From: Arthrobacter sp. NicSoilB8
GTDB taxonomy: Bacteria > Actinomycetota > Actinomycetes > Actinomycetales > Micrococcaceae
Reading direction: 5' to 3'
Length of the DNA stretch: 64,000 nt
NCBI RefSeq assembly: GCF_019977355.1
Contig: NZ_AP024655.1
Span: 1,550,001 to 1,614,000, forward strand
Below the pieces are notes generated by a model, which worked only from the letters and a program-made list of their open reading frames with translations, had not been told where the DNA came from and made no database searches. This document shows, piece by piece, positions 44,459-53,642 of this stretch. The position numbers were made by a program, and so were the translations under genes. How positions within the stretch are numbered: the stretch's first letter is position 1; the number at the start of each line of letters is the position of its first letter.

Positions 44459-45598
44459 TCAGCCTCCGATGGCGCTCATGCTGCGGTCGGGCTGGACGAA
44501 GTCGGGGGCGTCGAGGCCCACGTGGTCCATGCCGTGGGCCTTGGGTTTGATCCACATGGCGTCCTGCCAGCGCTCGGCGAGCTGTTCGTCGCTGGCGCCC
44601 TCGCGCAGCAAGCCCAGCAGGTCCACTTCCTCCCGCGAGAACAGGCAACTCATGATCTTGCCCTCGGCGGTGATGCGGGTGCGGCGGCAGTCCGAGCAGA
44701 ACGGCTCCGTGACGGAGGCGATGATGCCCACGGTGCCTAGTACGGGGCCGGTGGCCTCACCGGTGCCCGGCACCCGGGCCCGGACTTCGAACCGTTCCGC
44801 CGGGGCGCCGTCGCGGTCCCGCGGATCAGAACTGAGGACGTAATCGGCGGACAGCAGGCCGCGGATTTCCGCCGCGGTGATCATGTTGCGCCGGGTCCAG
44901 CCATGGTCCGCGTCGAGCGGCATCTGCTCGATGAACCGCAGCTCATAACCGCGGTCCAGTGCCCAGGCCAGCAGGGCCGGGGACTCGGCGTCGTTGATCC
45001 CGCGCATGAGCACGGCGTTCAGCTTGACCGGCCCCAGACCGGCGGCCCAGGCGGCGTCGACGCCGGCGAGGACCTTGTCCAGGAAGGGGCGGCGGGTCAG
45101 CTTGGCAAACGTTTCCTCATGCAGGGAGTCCAGCGAGACGTTGATCCTGGAGAGTCCCGCGGCCTTGAGCCCGGCGGCCTTCTTGTCCAGGCCGACGCCG
45201 TTGGTGGTCATCGAGATCGGCAGTTCGGGGTGGGCCTGGCGCAGCGCGGCGATGATATCCAGAAGGTCCGCGCGCACCAGCGGTTCGCCGCCGGTGAGCC
45301 GGAGTTCGCGCACGCCCAGCATGTCGACGCCGATCCGCACGATCCGGACGATTTCCTCTGCGGACATCACGGCCTGCTTGGACAGCCACTCGAGGCCCTC
45401 GGCAGGCATGCAATAAGTGCAGCGCAGATTGCATTTGTCCGTGAGCGAGAGCCGCATGTCGGTGGCGCGGCGGCCGTAACGATCGACGAGCCCGGCAGGC
45501 AGGCCTTCCGGGCGCCCGGACAGTGCGGCTGGAGGTGGCGTGCCCGTTCCCGGGGTGCCTGCCTCGCGGGGCTGGGGCATGCCCAGTTGAACTGTCAT
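44459..45598 (-). CDS. moaA: GTP 3',8-cyclase
   Basis: MoaA makes 3',8-cyclo-GTP, the first step of molybdenum cofactor synthesis, by radical SAM chemistry. The 379-residue protein has the N-terminal [4Fe-4S] motif in DKCNLRCTYCMP (C56, C60, C63) and the substrate-binding C-terminal cluster (FCSDCRRTRITAEGKIMSC). It ends in Gly-Gly, as needed. The first 35 residues are a Pro-rich extension. It is divergent from the response-regulator operon across 132 bp and cotranscribed with moaD. Confidence 0.96.
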   Translation of the reverse strand: MTVQLGMPQPREAGTPGTGTPPPAALSGRPEGLPAGLVDRYGRRATDMRLSLTDKCNLRCTYCMPAEGLEWLSKQAVMSAEEIVRIVRIGVDMLGVRELRLTGGEPLVRADLLDIIAALRQAHPELPISMTTNGVGLDKKAAGLKAAGLSRINVSLDSLHEETFAKLTRRPFLDKVLAGVDAAWAAGLGPVKLNAVLMRGINDAESPALLAWALDRGYELRFIEQMPLDADHGWTRRNMITAAEIRGLLSADYVLSSDPRDRDGAPAERFEVRARVPGTGEATGPVLGTVGIIASVTEPFCSDCRRTRITAEGKIMSCLFSREEVDLLGLLREGASDEQLAERWQDAMWIKPKAHGMDHVGLDAPDFVQPDRSMSAIGG

Positions 45599-45718
45599 AG
45601 AGTCAGGCTACGCCACCTCGCGGCAGACATCACAGCCGCATGACGGCCGGGATGTTACGTCTTTGGGAAGGATGTCCTGCGGGCCTCCGGACGCCTGCCC
45701 GCGCCGGGGCTGCGAACC

Positions 45719-45724
45719 TATGCT
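45719..45724 (+). promoter_or_regulatory. -10 box TATGCT of the response-regulator operon
   Basis: TATGCT ends six bases before the GTG at 45731, a leaderless layout. It would drive the whole regulator-kinase-molybdoenzyme-moeA-moaC-mog-moaE unit. Confidence 0.5.
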
Positions 45725-45730
45725 GGAAGC

Positions 45731-46474
45731 GTGAACACGACCCAGCCGGCCCCGGACGCAACGGAGCACCGGCGCATCCTGCTTGTCGAAGATGAGCCGA
45801 CCATCGCCGGAGTGGTCCGCGACTACCTCGTCCAGGCAGGATTCCAGGTGGTCCTCGCGGCCGACGGGTTCACTGCCCTGCGCCTTGCCGCAGAACGCCG
45901 GCCCGACCTGGTCCTGCTGGACCGGATGCTGCCGGGTCTCGACGGCGTGGAAGTCTGCCGGCGGCTCCGCGAAGCACACAGTGTTCCGGTCATCATGCTC
46001 ACGGCCCTGGGGACGGAAGACGACCGGATCCTGGGCCTGGAAGCCGGTGCGGATGACTATGTGACCAAACCCTTCTCACCCCGTGAGCTGGTCCTGCGGG
46101 TCCGTTCGGTCCTGCGCCGGAGCATTCCCGAATTCAGCCCGGAACCCTCGGTGCAAGCGGGCGGCTTCGACCTCAGCCCGGCCGCGCGCACGGTTTCCCG
46201 CAACGGCCGGCCCCTGGCGCTGACGGCCCGGGAGTTCGACCTGCTGGCGTTCATGCTCCGCCGTCCCCGGCAGGTGTTCAGTCGCGAGGAGCTCATGAAG
46301 GCGGTTTGGGGCTGGGACTACGGGGACCTTTCCACGGTGACGGTGCACGTGCGGAGGCTGCGGGAAAAGATTGAGGACGACCCCACCCGCCCCGCCATCC
46401 TGAAAACGGTCTGGGGTGTGGGGTACCGGCTGGACCCCAGCGACGAGGAGGAACCCGCCGGTGCAGACCTCTGA
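45731..46474 (+). CDS. OmpR-family response regulator
   Basis: This 247-residue regulator pairs with the sensor kinase next to it. The receiver domain has the acidic pair E20/D21, the phosphate acceptor D64 in LVLLDRMLPGLDG, T91 and K113 in DDYVTKPFSP. The C-terminal winged-helix domain contains RQVFSREELMKAVWGWDYG and VTVHVRRLREKIEDDP. It overlaps the kinase gene by 14 bases and starts the molybdoenzyme operon, so its likely targets include that operon and perhaps the divergent moaA promoter. Confidence 0.92.
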   Translation: MNTTQPAPDATEHRRILLVEDEPTIAGVVRDYLVQAGFQVVLAADGFTALRLAAERRPDLVLLDRMLPGLDGVEVCRRLREAHSVPVIMLTALGTEDDRILGLEAGADDYVTKPFSPRELVLRVRSVLRRSIPEFSPEPSVQAGGFDLSPAARTVSRNGRPLALTAREFDLLAFMLRRPRQVFSREELMKAVWGWDYGDLSTVTVHVRRLREKIEDDPTRPAILKTVWGVGYRLDPSDEEEPAGADL

Positions 46475-47648
46475 GCTCCTGGCTATCATCGGCTGGGCCG
46501 TTGCCTGGGGTGCCGTGATCGGCGCGGCCTCCCTACTCATCCTGAAGCCGCTGCGCCGGGCCTCCTTTGCCGTCCAGATCTGCGTGGTGGTGCTCGCCGC
46601 CGTGGCGGTCCTGACGGCCGGGATGGTCAGCGCCTTCAATGCGATGTTTATCTCGGCACGGGACCTCGAGGTCATGTGGTACGTCCTGGCCGTGGCCTCG
46701 GCGGTGGCTGTCGCCATCGCCCTGGTGCTGGGGTCGAGGGTCTCGCGGAACGCGAAGGCGCTGGTCGACGCCGCCCGGAGCATCGGCCGCGGCGAGAGCC
46801 CGGGCATCCAGTCCCCGGTGATGAGCCATGAACTTGCCGCTCTCGCCGCCGAGCTCGAATCCAGCAGCCGGAAGCTGGAGGCCTCCCGGCAGCGTGAGGC
46901 CGCCGTCGAGAACGCCCGACGCGAACTCGTCAGCTGGATTTCCCACGACCTCCGGACGCCGCTGGCGAGCATGCGGGCCATGGCCGAGGCCCTGGAAGAC
47001 GGCATGGCGGCGGACGTTCCCGGCTATTACCGGAAGATCATCGCCCAGACCGACCTGATGGCGGGCATGGTCAACGACCTTTTGGAACTCTCGAAGATCC
47101 ACGCCGGAACCATGCGGCTCAAGGCCGAACCACTGGATCTGTACGACCTCGCCAGCGACGCCATCGCCGACCTCGCCGCGGTGGCGAAGCAGCACGGCAT
47201 TACGCTCGACGGCGGCGGGCAGCGGGAGTGCATGGCCCTCGCCGACGGTCCCTCCATGGGCCGCGCCATCCGCAATGTCGTACTCAACGCCATCGTCCAC
47301 AGCACGCCCGGTTCCCATGTGACCGTGGAGGTCGGCCGGGACGGTGACCGGGCCGTCGTCGCGGTCACCGACGGCTGCGGCGGCATCCCCGAAGAAGACC
47401 TCCCGCATCTGTTCGAGACCGGCTGGCAGAAGGACACCGCGCGCCGCCCGCCGGGCACCATGCGCTACAGCGGGGCCGGGCTTGGCCTGAGCATTGTCGC
47501 CGGAATCGTCGCAGCCCATCAGGGCACAGTCACCGTGGAAAACGTCGACGGCGGATGCCGCTTCTCGCTGCTGCTGCCCGGTGAGGAGTCCTCGGCGCCG
47601 CTCTCTTCTGAGCCGAACGGGCAGTTCCACACAGGACACCTTCAGTGA
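46461..47648 (+). CDS. Sensor histidine kinase
   Basis: This 395-residue kinase has three hydrophobic helices (about 5-28, 37-56 and 72-92) with almost no extracellular loop. Such kinases usually sense signals in or at the membrane. A HAMP-like linker follows, then the phosphoacceptor in SWISHDLRTPLAS (H162), an N box IRNVVLNAIVHS, and G boxes GCGGIPEEDL and GAGLGLSIVAG. The start is GTG 46461 with GAGGAGG upstream. Its end overlaps the molybdoenzyme gene (GTGA), which suggests that the signal concerns that enzyme or its substrate. Confidence 0.92.
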   Translation: MQTSELLAIIGWAVAWGAVIGAASLLILKPLRRASFAVQICVVVLAAVAVLTAGMVSAFNAMFISARDLEVMWYVLAVASAVAVAIALVLGSRVSRNAKALVDAARSIGRGESPGIQSPVMSHELAALAAELESSSRKLEASRQREAAVENARRELVSWISHDLRTPLASMRAMAEALEDGMAADVPGYYRKIIAQTDLMAGMVNDLLELSKIHAGTMRLKAEPLDLYDLASDAIADLAAVAKQHGITLDGGGQRECMALADGPSMGRAIRNVVLNAIVHSTPGSHVTVEVGRDGDRAVVAVTDGCGGIPEEDLPHLFETGWQKDTARRPPGTMRYSGAGLGLSIVAGIVAAHQGTVTVENVDGGCRFSLLLPGEESSAPLSSEPNGQFHTGHLQ

Positions 47649-49429
47649 ACCGCGGCGTGGACGGGCAGGGCAACAACATGGACAGGCAAGTGGACAGGCA
47701 AATGGACAAACGCGTGGACAAGCAACTGGATATGACCTTCGGCAACGAAACCCGCCGCCCGGCAGCCATGCAGGCGCAGGTCACGCAAGCGCGGGCCGCG
47801 CAGCGGCGAAGGCGGGATCTGTGGGCCGCAGGGGCCGGCCTGGTGGCCGTCGGGACCGCGGTGGTGCTCGGCGAACTCACGGCCAGCCTGGTGAGCCCCA
47901 CCGTTTCTCCCGTGACGGCCGTCGGCGGCGCCGTGATCGATGCCGTGCCGCCGGGCGTCAAGGAATGGGCCATCTCCCTGTTCGGCACGGCGGACAAGGT
48001 GGCCCTCCTGGGCGGCATGGCGCTGGTCATCGCCGCGCTCGCGGCCCTGTCCGGAGTCCTTGAAGTGCGGCGCCGTTTTGCCGGGGTGGCCCTCATCGCG
48101 GTGTTCGGCGTGGTGGGCCTCGTGGCCGTGGTCAGCCGGGCGGACCTGACAGCCAACGCCATCCCCGTCCCGATCCTCGTGGCACTGGTGGGGATCGCAC
48201 TGTTGCGGTGGCTCATCCGAAAGCTGTTGAAATGGCAGCCGGCGGCAGCGGAGGTCCAGCCGCCAACGACCGCCCTATCGGAAACCCTGGCGGAAACCCC
48301 GGCGGAGGCGCCGCCCGCAGACCACACGCCCGCAGGCCACGCGGCCGGTGATGCCGGGCCGGCCCGGCGCCGCTTCCTGCTGGCACTGGGCGGAACCGCC
48401 GCCGTTGCCGCCGTCGCCGGTGTGCTCGCCTCCACGTTGAGGGGAGCGGCCGCCGTCGTCACCGACGTGCGCAGCAAACTGGCCCTCCCGGCCCCCGCCG
48501 CTCCGGCACCCCGCATACCCGCCGCGGCCGAGATCCGGCTGGACGGCCTTGGGCCCCTTGTGACACCGAACAGGGACTTCTACAGGATCGACACGGCCCT
48601 CCGCGTCCCGCTGGTGGACCCGGTCACCTGGACGGTGAAGGTCACGGGCATGGTGGAGCGCGAGATCGAAATCGACTTCGCCACCCTCCTGGCCAAGCCC
48701 CTGACGGAACGCCACGTGACCATCGCCTGCGTCTCCAACGAGGTGGGCGGGGACCTGATCGGCAACGCCCGCTGGCTGGGCTGGCCGGTCCGCGAGCTGC
48801 TCGCCCTGGCGGGCCCCAAATCCGGGGCGGACATGGTGCTGTCCCGCAGCACGGACGGCTGGACGGCGGGGACACCGCTCGAGGCCCTCACCGACGGCCG
48901 GGACGCGCTCCTGGCCGTGGGAATGAACGGCGAGCCGCTGCCGCTGGAACACGGCTTCCCGGTCCGGCTGATCGTTCCGGGGCTGTACGGCTACGTCTCG
49001 GCCACCAAGTGGGTCACGGAACTGAAGGTGACGCGATACGCGGACGATGTCGCCTACTGGACGCCGCGCGGCTGGAGCGAACGCGGGCCCATCAAGACCT
49101 CGTCCCGCATTGACGTGCCGCAGGACGGGCGCAGCGTGTCGGCGGGGACGGTGGTGTTCGGGGGCGTCGCGTGGGCCCAGCACACGGGCATTGGCAAAGT
49201 GGAGCTGCGGGTCAACCGCGGCGACTGGAAGCAGGCCGAGCTGGCCCCGGGCATCTCGAAGGACACGTGGTACCAGTGGAAGCTGGCCCTTCCGCTGACT
49301 CCGGGACGGCACGAGGTCCAGGTCCGGGCCACAGCCCTCGACGGCGTGCCGCAGGTGGAGGAGTCCGCCCCCGTCGCGCCCAGCGGGGCCACCGGCTACC
49401 ACACCGTTAGAGTTGACGTGAAGTCCTAG
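47645..49429 (+). CDS. Membrane-anchored sulfite-oxidase-family molybdoenzyme
   Basis: This 594-residue protein combines a membrane part with a sulfite-oxidase/YedY-type Mo domain. Residues 1-30 are a charged repeat (RQVDRQMDKRVDKQLDM). Hydrophobic helices follow (about 60-85, 112-135, 143-162 and 170-187), then a twin-arginine-like RRRFLLALGG helix near 240. The Mo domain runs from about 300 with TIACVSNEVGGDL (Mo ligand C362), and a C-terminal Ig-like dimerisation domain follows (HTGIGKVELRVNRGDW). The substrate is unknown. It overlaps the kinase gene and lies 27 bp before moeA. Confidence 0.88.
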   Translation: MNRGVDGQGNNMDRQVDRQMDKRVDKQLDMTFGNETRRPAAMQAQVTQARAAQRRRRDLWAAGAGLVAVGTAVVLGELTASLVSPTVSPVTAVGGAVIDAVPPGVKEWAISLFGTADKVALLGGMALVIAALAALSGVLEVRRRFAGVALIAVFGVVGLVAVVSRADLTANAIPVPILVALVGIALLRWLIRKLLKWQPAAAEVQPPTTALSETLAETPAEAPPADHTPAGHAAGDAGPARRRFLLALGGTAAVAAVAGVLASTLRGAAAVVTDVRSKLALPAPAAPAPRIPAAAEIRLDGLGPLVTPNRDFYRIDTALRVPLVDPVTWTVKVTGMVEREIEIDFATLLAKPLTERHVTIACVSNEVGGDLIGNARWLGWPVRELLALAGPKSGADMVLSRSTDGWTAGTPLEALTDGRDALLAVGMNGEPLPLEHGFPVRLIVPGLYGYVSATKWVTELKVTRYADDVAYWTPRGWSERGPIKTSSRIDVPQDGRSVSAGTVVFGGVAWAQHTGIGKVELRVNRGDWKQAELAPGISKDTWYQWKLALPLTPGRHEVQVRATALDGVPQVEESAPVAPSGATGYHTVRVDVKS

Positions 49430-49456
49430 CGAGCCAAGCAAAGGTCAGGAAAACGC

Positions 49457-50680
49457 ATGCACCGCACCGAGTCAAGGCACGTCAGCGTGGAAGCCCACCG
49501 GGACAAGGTGCGCACCCTGCTGGCCCCGCTCCGCACTGAGGAACGGGTGGAACGGCTTCCGCTGCTCGAGGCATTGGGCCGGGGGCTCGCCGCCGACATC
49601 CTGGCTCCGCTGGATCTTCCCCCCTTTGCCAACTCGCAGATGGACGGCTTCGCGATCCGCAGTGCCGACGTGCCCGACGCCGGCGCGGAACTGCGCGTCG
49701 TCGCGCCCGTCCCGGCCGGTGCCGCACCGGCGGAACTGGCCGCCGGCACGGCCGCGCCGATCATGACCGGGGCCATGATGCCGGCCGGGGCCGACGCCGT
49801 CGTGCCCATTGAACAGGCCGTGCCCGATTCGTTTCCGCTGCCCGGAGAGCCCGCCACGGTGCTGCTTCCGGCCGCGGCTTCCGGATCGTTTGTGCGGGAC
49901 GCCGGCAGTGACATCCGCGCCGGCGAGCTCGCCCTCGGCGCGGGGACCTTCCTCGGCCCGGGCCAGCTGGGACTTCTGGCGGCACTGGGCTTCACGCACG
50001 TGCCGGTCCGTCCGTGCCTTCGGGTCCTGCTGGTCACCACCGGCGACGAGGTGGTGGAACCGGGCAACCCGCTGGGACCGGGAAAGATCTTTGACTCCAA
50101 CGGCACGCTGCTCGAGTCCTCCATGCGCCAGGCCGGGCTCCAGGTCACGCGGACCGGCATCTCCACGGACCGGCCGGACGAGCTCGCCGGGCTGCTGCGC
50201 AGGCACGTCCCGGCGGTGGACCTGATCGTCACCACCGGCGGTGTCAGCAAGGGCGCCTACGAGGTGGTCCGGCAGGCGATGGCGGGACACGACGTCGAGT
50301 TCAGCCCGGTGGCCATGCAGCCGGGCGGTCCGCAGGGGATCGGCAGCTTCGACGGCGTCCCCGTCCTGGGGTTCCCCGGTAACCCGGTGAGCTGCCTCGT
50401 GTCCTTTGAAATGTTCCTGCGCCCCGTCCTCACGGAGCTTTTTGGCGCTCCGGCGCCTCGTCCCGCCGTCCGGGCCCGGCTCGCCGAGGCGCTGACCTCC
50501 CCGCCGGGCAAACACCAGGTCCGGCGCGGCACGCTGACTCCGGACGGCACGGTCCGGCTGGAGGGCGGCGCCGGCTCGCACCTCGTCCACGCCCTGGCCC
50601 TTTCCAATGCCCTGGTCCACGTTCCCGAGGGGACAGCAGCGCTCGCCGCCGGCGATGAAGTGGAAGTATGGATCTTGTGA
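49457..50680 (+). CDS. moeA: Molybdopterin molybdotransferase
   Basis: MoeA inserts molybdate into adenylated molybdopterin. The 407-residue protein has [20 protein letters not shown] and [17 protein letters not shown] at the start. The MoCF domain carries [22 protein letters not shown] and [12 protein letters not shown], and [15 protein letters not shown] follows before the C-terminal barrel. Position in the operon between the molybdoenzyme and moaC fits a locus that makes its own cofactor. Its last 13 bases overlap the moaC start. Confidence 0.95.
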   Translation: MHRTESRHVSVEAHRDKVRTLLAPLRTEERVERLPLLEALGRGLAADILAPLDLPPFANSQMDGFAIRSADVPDAGAELRVVAPVPAGAAPAELAAGTAAPIMTGAMMPAGADAVVPIEQAVPDSFPLPGEPATVLLPAAASGSFVRDAGSDIRAGELALGAGTFLGPGQLGLLAALGFTHVPVRPCLRVLLVTTGDEVVEPGNPLGPGKIFDSNGTLLESSMRQAGLQVTRTGISTDRPDELAGLLRRHVPAVDLIVTTGGVSKGAYEVVRQAMAGHDVEFSPVAMQPGGPQGIGSFDGVPVLGFPGNPVSCLVSFEMFLRPVLTELFGAPAPRPAVRARLAEALTSPPGKHQVRRGTLTPDGTVRLEGGAGSHLVHALALSNALVHVPEGTAALAAGDEVEVWIL

Positions 50681-51234
50681 ATGAAGCAGATACCGCCGCA
50701 GCGGAAAACAGCGCAGCGGACAACAGCAAAGCGGACAACAGCAAAGCGGACAACAGCACGGCGGACAACACCCGCCTGACCCACCTCCGGCACGACGGCA
50801 CGGCCCACATGGTGGACGTGTCCAACAAGGCCCAGTCCACGCGGGAGGCCACGGCCACGGCGACCGTCCGCAGCACGGCTGAAGTTCTTGACCTCCTCGG
50901 CGGCGGTGAGCTCCCGAAGGGCGACGCCCTGGCCGTTGCCCGCGTCGCCGGAATCATGGCGGCCAAGAAAACACCGGAGCTCATCCCGCTGTGCCACCCG
51001 CTGCCGATCGCCAAGGTCACCATAGACTTTGAGCTCGACGCCGACTCCGTGACGGTGTTCGCCACGGTGAAGACCCGCGGTGTCACCGGCGTCGAGATGG
51101 AAGCATTGACGGCGGCGTCCGTAGCGGCACTGAGCGTGTACGACATGATCAAGGCCGTGGACAAGCACGCGGTCCTGACCGACATCAAAGTGCTCGCCAA
51201 AAGCGGCGGCAAGAGCGGGGACTGGACCCTATGA
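50668..51234 (+). CDS. moaC: Cyclic pyranopterin monophosphate synthase
   Basis: MoaC turns cyclo-GTP into cyclic pyranopterin monophosphate. The 188-residue protein has the family core with [32 protein letters not shown] and [19 protein letters not shown]. The catalytic Lys is in YDMIKAVDK. The N-terminal 35 residues are unusual: a 15-bp tandem repeat (50716-50772) encodes [18 protein letters not shown]. The start may be ATG 50668 or GTG 50677, which overlaps the moeA stop. The repeat is probably a disordered tail. Confidence 0.93.
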   Translation: MDLVNEADTAAAENSAADNSKADNSKADNSTADNTRLTHLRHDGTAHMVDVSNKAQSTREATATATVRSTAEVLDLLGGGELPKGDALAVARVAGIMAAKKTPELIPLCHPLPIAKVTIDFELDADSVTVFATVKTRGVTGVEMEALTAASVAALSVYDMIKAVDKHAVLTDIKVLAKSGGKSGDWTL

Positions 51235-51743
51235 ACATGCCCGAACCACACCGCCACGGCGAAGCCACAGGCCGGAAGGCCGGCGTCGTGATCGCCTCCA
51301 CCCGCGCGGCCTCCGGCGTCTATGACGACCTCACCGGTCCTGTCATCGTCGACTGGCTGACCGAACACGGCTTTGAGCCGTTTCCCGCCCTGGTGGTCCC
51401 GGATGGGGCGCCGGTGGGGGCCGCGCTCCGTGCGCTGCTGACCCAGCAGCCCGCCGTCATCATTACCAGCGGCGGCACGGGACTGAGCCCCACCGACGCG
51501 ACCCCTGAGCAGACCCTGCCCCTCCTGGACCGCGAAATCCCGGGCATCATGGAGGGCATCCGGAGCGCCGGGGCGGCCAAGACCCCCATGGCCATGCTTA
51601 GCCGGGGCCACGCGGGCGCGGCCGGCCAGACATTCATCGTGAACCTTCCGGGATCCCCGAAGGGCGTCATGGACGGCCTGAGCGTGCTGGATCCCATCCT
51701 TGGACATCTCTGCGACCAGCTGGAAGGCAGCCATGGGCACTGA
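51231..51743 (+). CDS. mog: Molybdopterin adenylyltransferase
   Basis: Mog (MogA/MoaB type) adenylylates molybdopterin before molybdate insertion by MoeA. The 170-residue protein has [20 protein letters not shown], the nucleotide-site [15 protein letters not shown] and the end motif [14 protein letters not shown] 51231 overlaps the moaC stop (ATGA), and its own 3' end overlaps moaE by 11 bases. Confidence 0.92.
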   Translation: MNMPEPHRHGEATGRKAGVVIASTRAASGVYDDLTGPVIVDWLTEHGFEPFPALVVPDGAPVGAALRALLTQQPAVIITSGGTGLSPTDATPEQTLPLLDREIPGIMEGIRSAGAAKTPMAMLSRGHAGAAGQTFIVNLPGSPKGVMDGLSVLDPILGHLCDQLEGSHGH

Positions 51744-52236
51744 AACCGGATTTGAAATCGTACACGCCGTGCTGAGCCCCGAGCCCATCTCGGTCGACCA
51801 GGCCATCGCGGCCGTCGAATCGGACACCGCCGGTGCGGTGGTCAGTTTCAGCGGTGTGGTCCGCAACCACGACGGCGGCAAGCAGGTTTCGCGGCTCAGC
51901 TACAGTGCCCACCCCACGGCGCACCAGGTGATGGCTGACGTCGTCGCCGGTGTCGTCGCGGAGCACTCCGCCCCTGCCAGCGGCGGGGCAGCCGACAGTA
52001 GCGACACCAGCGGCGCCGCTGAACAGCAGCAGCCGGTGCGGATCTGGGCGGCCCACAGGATCGGCATGCTGGAGATCGGCGACCCGGCACTGGTCTGCGC
52101 CGTCTCCGCAGCCCACCGCGGCCAGGCCTTCGCGGTGTGTGCCGAACTCGTGGACCGGATCAAGGCCCAGGTGCCGATCTGGAAGGAGCAGTTCTTCGCC
52201 GACGGCACCGTTGAATGGGTCGGCGCCGGCGAGTAG
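51733..52236 (+). CDS. moaE: Molybdopterin synthase large subunit MoaE
   Basis: MoaE is the catalytic subunit that adds two sulfurs to the pterin, using MoaD. The 167-residue protein has AGAVVSFSGVVRNHDGG, the region RIWAAHRIGMLEIGD, and the C-terminal active-site lysines in IKAQVPIWKEQFF. An insert of about 20 residues rich in Ser and Ala lies in the middle. The start is ATG 51733 after GGAAGG. It ends the operon; its MoaD partner is encoded in the divergent pair. Confidence 0.93.
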   Translation: MGTETGFEIVHAVLSPEPISVDQAIAAVESDTAGAVVSFSGVVRNHDGGKQVSRLSYSAHPTAHQVMADVVAGVVAEHSAPASGGAADSSDTSGAAEQQQPVRIWAAHRIGMLEIGDPALVCAVSAAHRGQAFAVCAELVDRIKAQVPIWKEQFFADGTVEWVGAGE

Positions 52237-52352
52237 GCACACAGCAGGGAGCAGACGCACGCCGGGGGAGTCTGCGGGGGAGCGGCCAGCGGCCGGGCCG
52301 GGCGGGCCTGTAACCCAAGGCCACCGGTTCCGGAAGGCAACTGCCCCGGCGG

Positions 52353-52358
52353 TAGGGT
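52353..52358 (+). promoter_or_regulatory. -10 box TAGGGT of dapB
   Basis: TAGGGT ends seven bases before the dapB ATG. No ribosome binding site is seen, so a leaderless message is likely. Confidence 0.5.
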
Positions 52359-52365
52359 TGATGGC

Positions 52366-53124
52366 ATGACCGAACAACTCTCAGTCGCCGTGCTGGGCGC
52401 CAGCGGGCGCATGGGCGCCGAGGCTGTCAAGGCCGTCGAAGCCGCCGCGGACCTAACGCTCGTCGCGGCGCTTGGACGCAACGACTCCCTTGACACGCTT
52501 GTCAGCTCCGGCGCGCAGATCGTGGTGGACCTGACCGTCCCCGAAACCACCGAGACGAATGTCCGGTTTGCTGTCGAGCACGGCATGCACGCCGTCGTCG
52601 GCACCACCGGCTGGGATGCCGGCCGGCTCGCAGGACTGGAAGAACTCCTCGCCGCCCGGCCCGGCGTCGGAGTCCTCATCGCCCCCAACTTCGCCCTGGG
52701 CTCGGTCCTGGCCTCCGCCTTCGCCGCCAAGGCCGCCAAGTACTTCGAATCCGTTGAAATCATCGAACTGCACCACCCCGACAAAGTGGATGCCCCCTCG
52801 GGCACGGCCGTGCGCACGGCGCAGCTGATCGCGGCGGAGCGCGCCGCTGCAGGGGTCCCCTCGAGCCCGGACGCCACCACGACGGAGCTCGCCGGCGCCC
52901 GCGGCTGCGAGGTCGACGGGGTCCGCGTCCACAGCGTCCGGCTCCGCGGCCTGGTGGCGCACCAGGAAGTTCTGCTGGGCGGCCCGGGGGAGCAGCTGAC
53001 GTTCCGGCACGACTCTTTCGACCGGGCCTCCTTCATGCCGGGCGTGCTGCTCGGCGTCCGCAACGTCACCGCGCATCCCGGCCTCACCGTGGGCCTCGAC
53101 GGCTACCTGGACCTGGGGATCTGA
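52366..53124 (+). CDS. dapB: 4-hydroxy-tetrahydrodipicolinate reductase
   Basis: DapB is the second enzyme of the lysine/diaminopimelate branch. The 252-residue protein has the Rossmann start VAVLGASGRMGAEAV, the hinge VVGTTGWDAG and the catalytic block IELHHPDKVDAPSGTAV with its His and Lys. The closing part is FRHDSFDRASFMPGVLLGVR. It provides meso-diaminopimelate for the cell wall and lysine. dapA lies 3.3 kb downstream rather than adjacent. Confidence 0.96.
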   Translation: MTEQLSVAVLGASGRMGAEAVKAVEAAADLTLVAALGRNDSLDTLVSSGAQIVVDLTVPETTETNVRFAVEHGMHAVVGTTGWDAGRLAGLEELLAARPGVGVLIAPNFALGSVLASAFAAKAAKYFESVEIIELHHPDKVDAPSGTAVRTAQLIAAERAAAGVPSSPDATTTELAGARGCEVDGVRVHSVRLRGLVAHQEVLLGGPGEQLTFRHDSFDRASFMPGVLLGVRNVTAHPGLTVGLDGYLDLGI

Positions 53125-53129
53125 GTCCG

Positions 53130-53612
53130 ATGTCCGCTGCCCTCACCGCTCTGAAAGCCAACCGCACCAAGATCTGGGTGGGCGCCGTCACCCTCCTGCT
53201 CGTGTTCTACCTGGTGGTGTCCTTCCAGCGTTCCCTGCTCCTGATGTCCGACCCCAACCTCGTGGCGAAGGCGATCGGCGTCGCCTACCTGGTGCTGCCG
53301 GTCATCGGCGCCTGGGCCTTGGTCCGTGAGCTGCTGTTCGGCGCCCGTACCGAGCGTCTGGCGAAGATCCTTGAAGCCGAAGGGGGTCTGCCGGAGGATA
53401 CGCTGCCGCGCACTCCCGCCGGCCGGATCATCCGCGAAGCCGCAGACCTCGAATTTGAGAAATACCGTGCCGAGGCAGAGGCTGCCCCCGACGACTGGCG
53501 TTCGTGGTTCCGGCTCAGCTGTGCCTACGATGCCGCAGGAGACCGCAAGCGGGCCCGCGCCTCGATGCGCGATGCCGTGCGGATGTTCCGCGCCGGGCCG
53601 CAGAAGCCCTAG
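53130..53612 (+). CDS. Membrane protein with TPR-like cytoplasmic tail
   Basis: This 160-residue protein has two hydrophobic helices (about 15-35 and 48-65) and a cytoplasmic C-terminus. The tail contains RLSCAYDAAGDRKRARASMR, a single TPR-like helix pair. Such proteins sit after dapB in related genomes and have no known function. The start is five bases after the dapB stop. Its last codons and stop (QKP-stop) are repeated just downstream. Confidence 0.75.
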   Translation: MSAALTALKANRTKIWVGAVTLLLVFYLVVSFQRSLLLMSDPNLVAKAIGVAYLVLPVIGAWALVRELLFGARTERLAKILEAEGGLPEDTLPRTPAGRIIREAADLEFEKYRAEAEAAPDDWRSWFRLSCAYDAAGDRKRARASMRDAVRMFRAGPQKP

Positions 53613-53642
53613 CAGAACTTACAGAAGCCCTGGCAGAACTTA
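53601..53642. repeat. 21-bp tandem duplication of a gene's 3' end
   Basis: The copies 53601-53621 and 53622-53642 differ by one base. The first covers the last three codons, the TAG stop and nine bases after it. The second reaches the stop codon of the gene on the other strand. It resembles the larger array after rnj. Confidence 0.8.
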
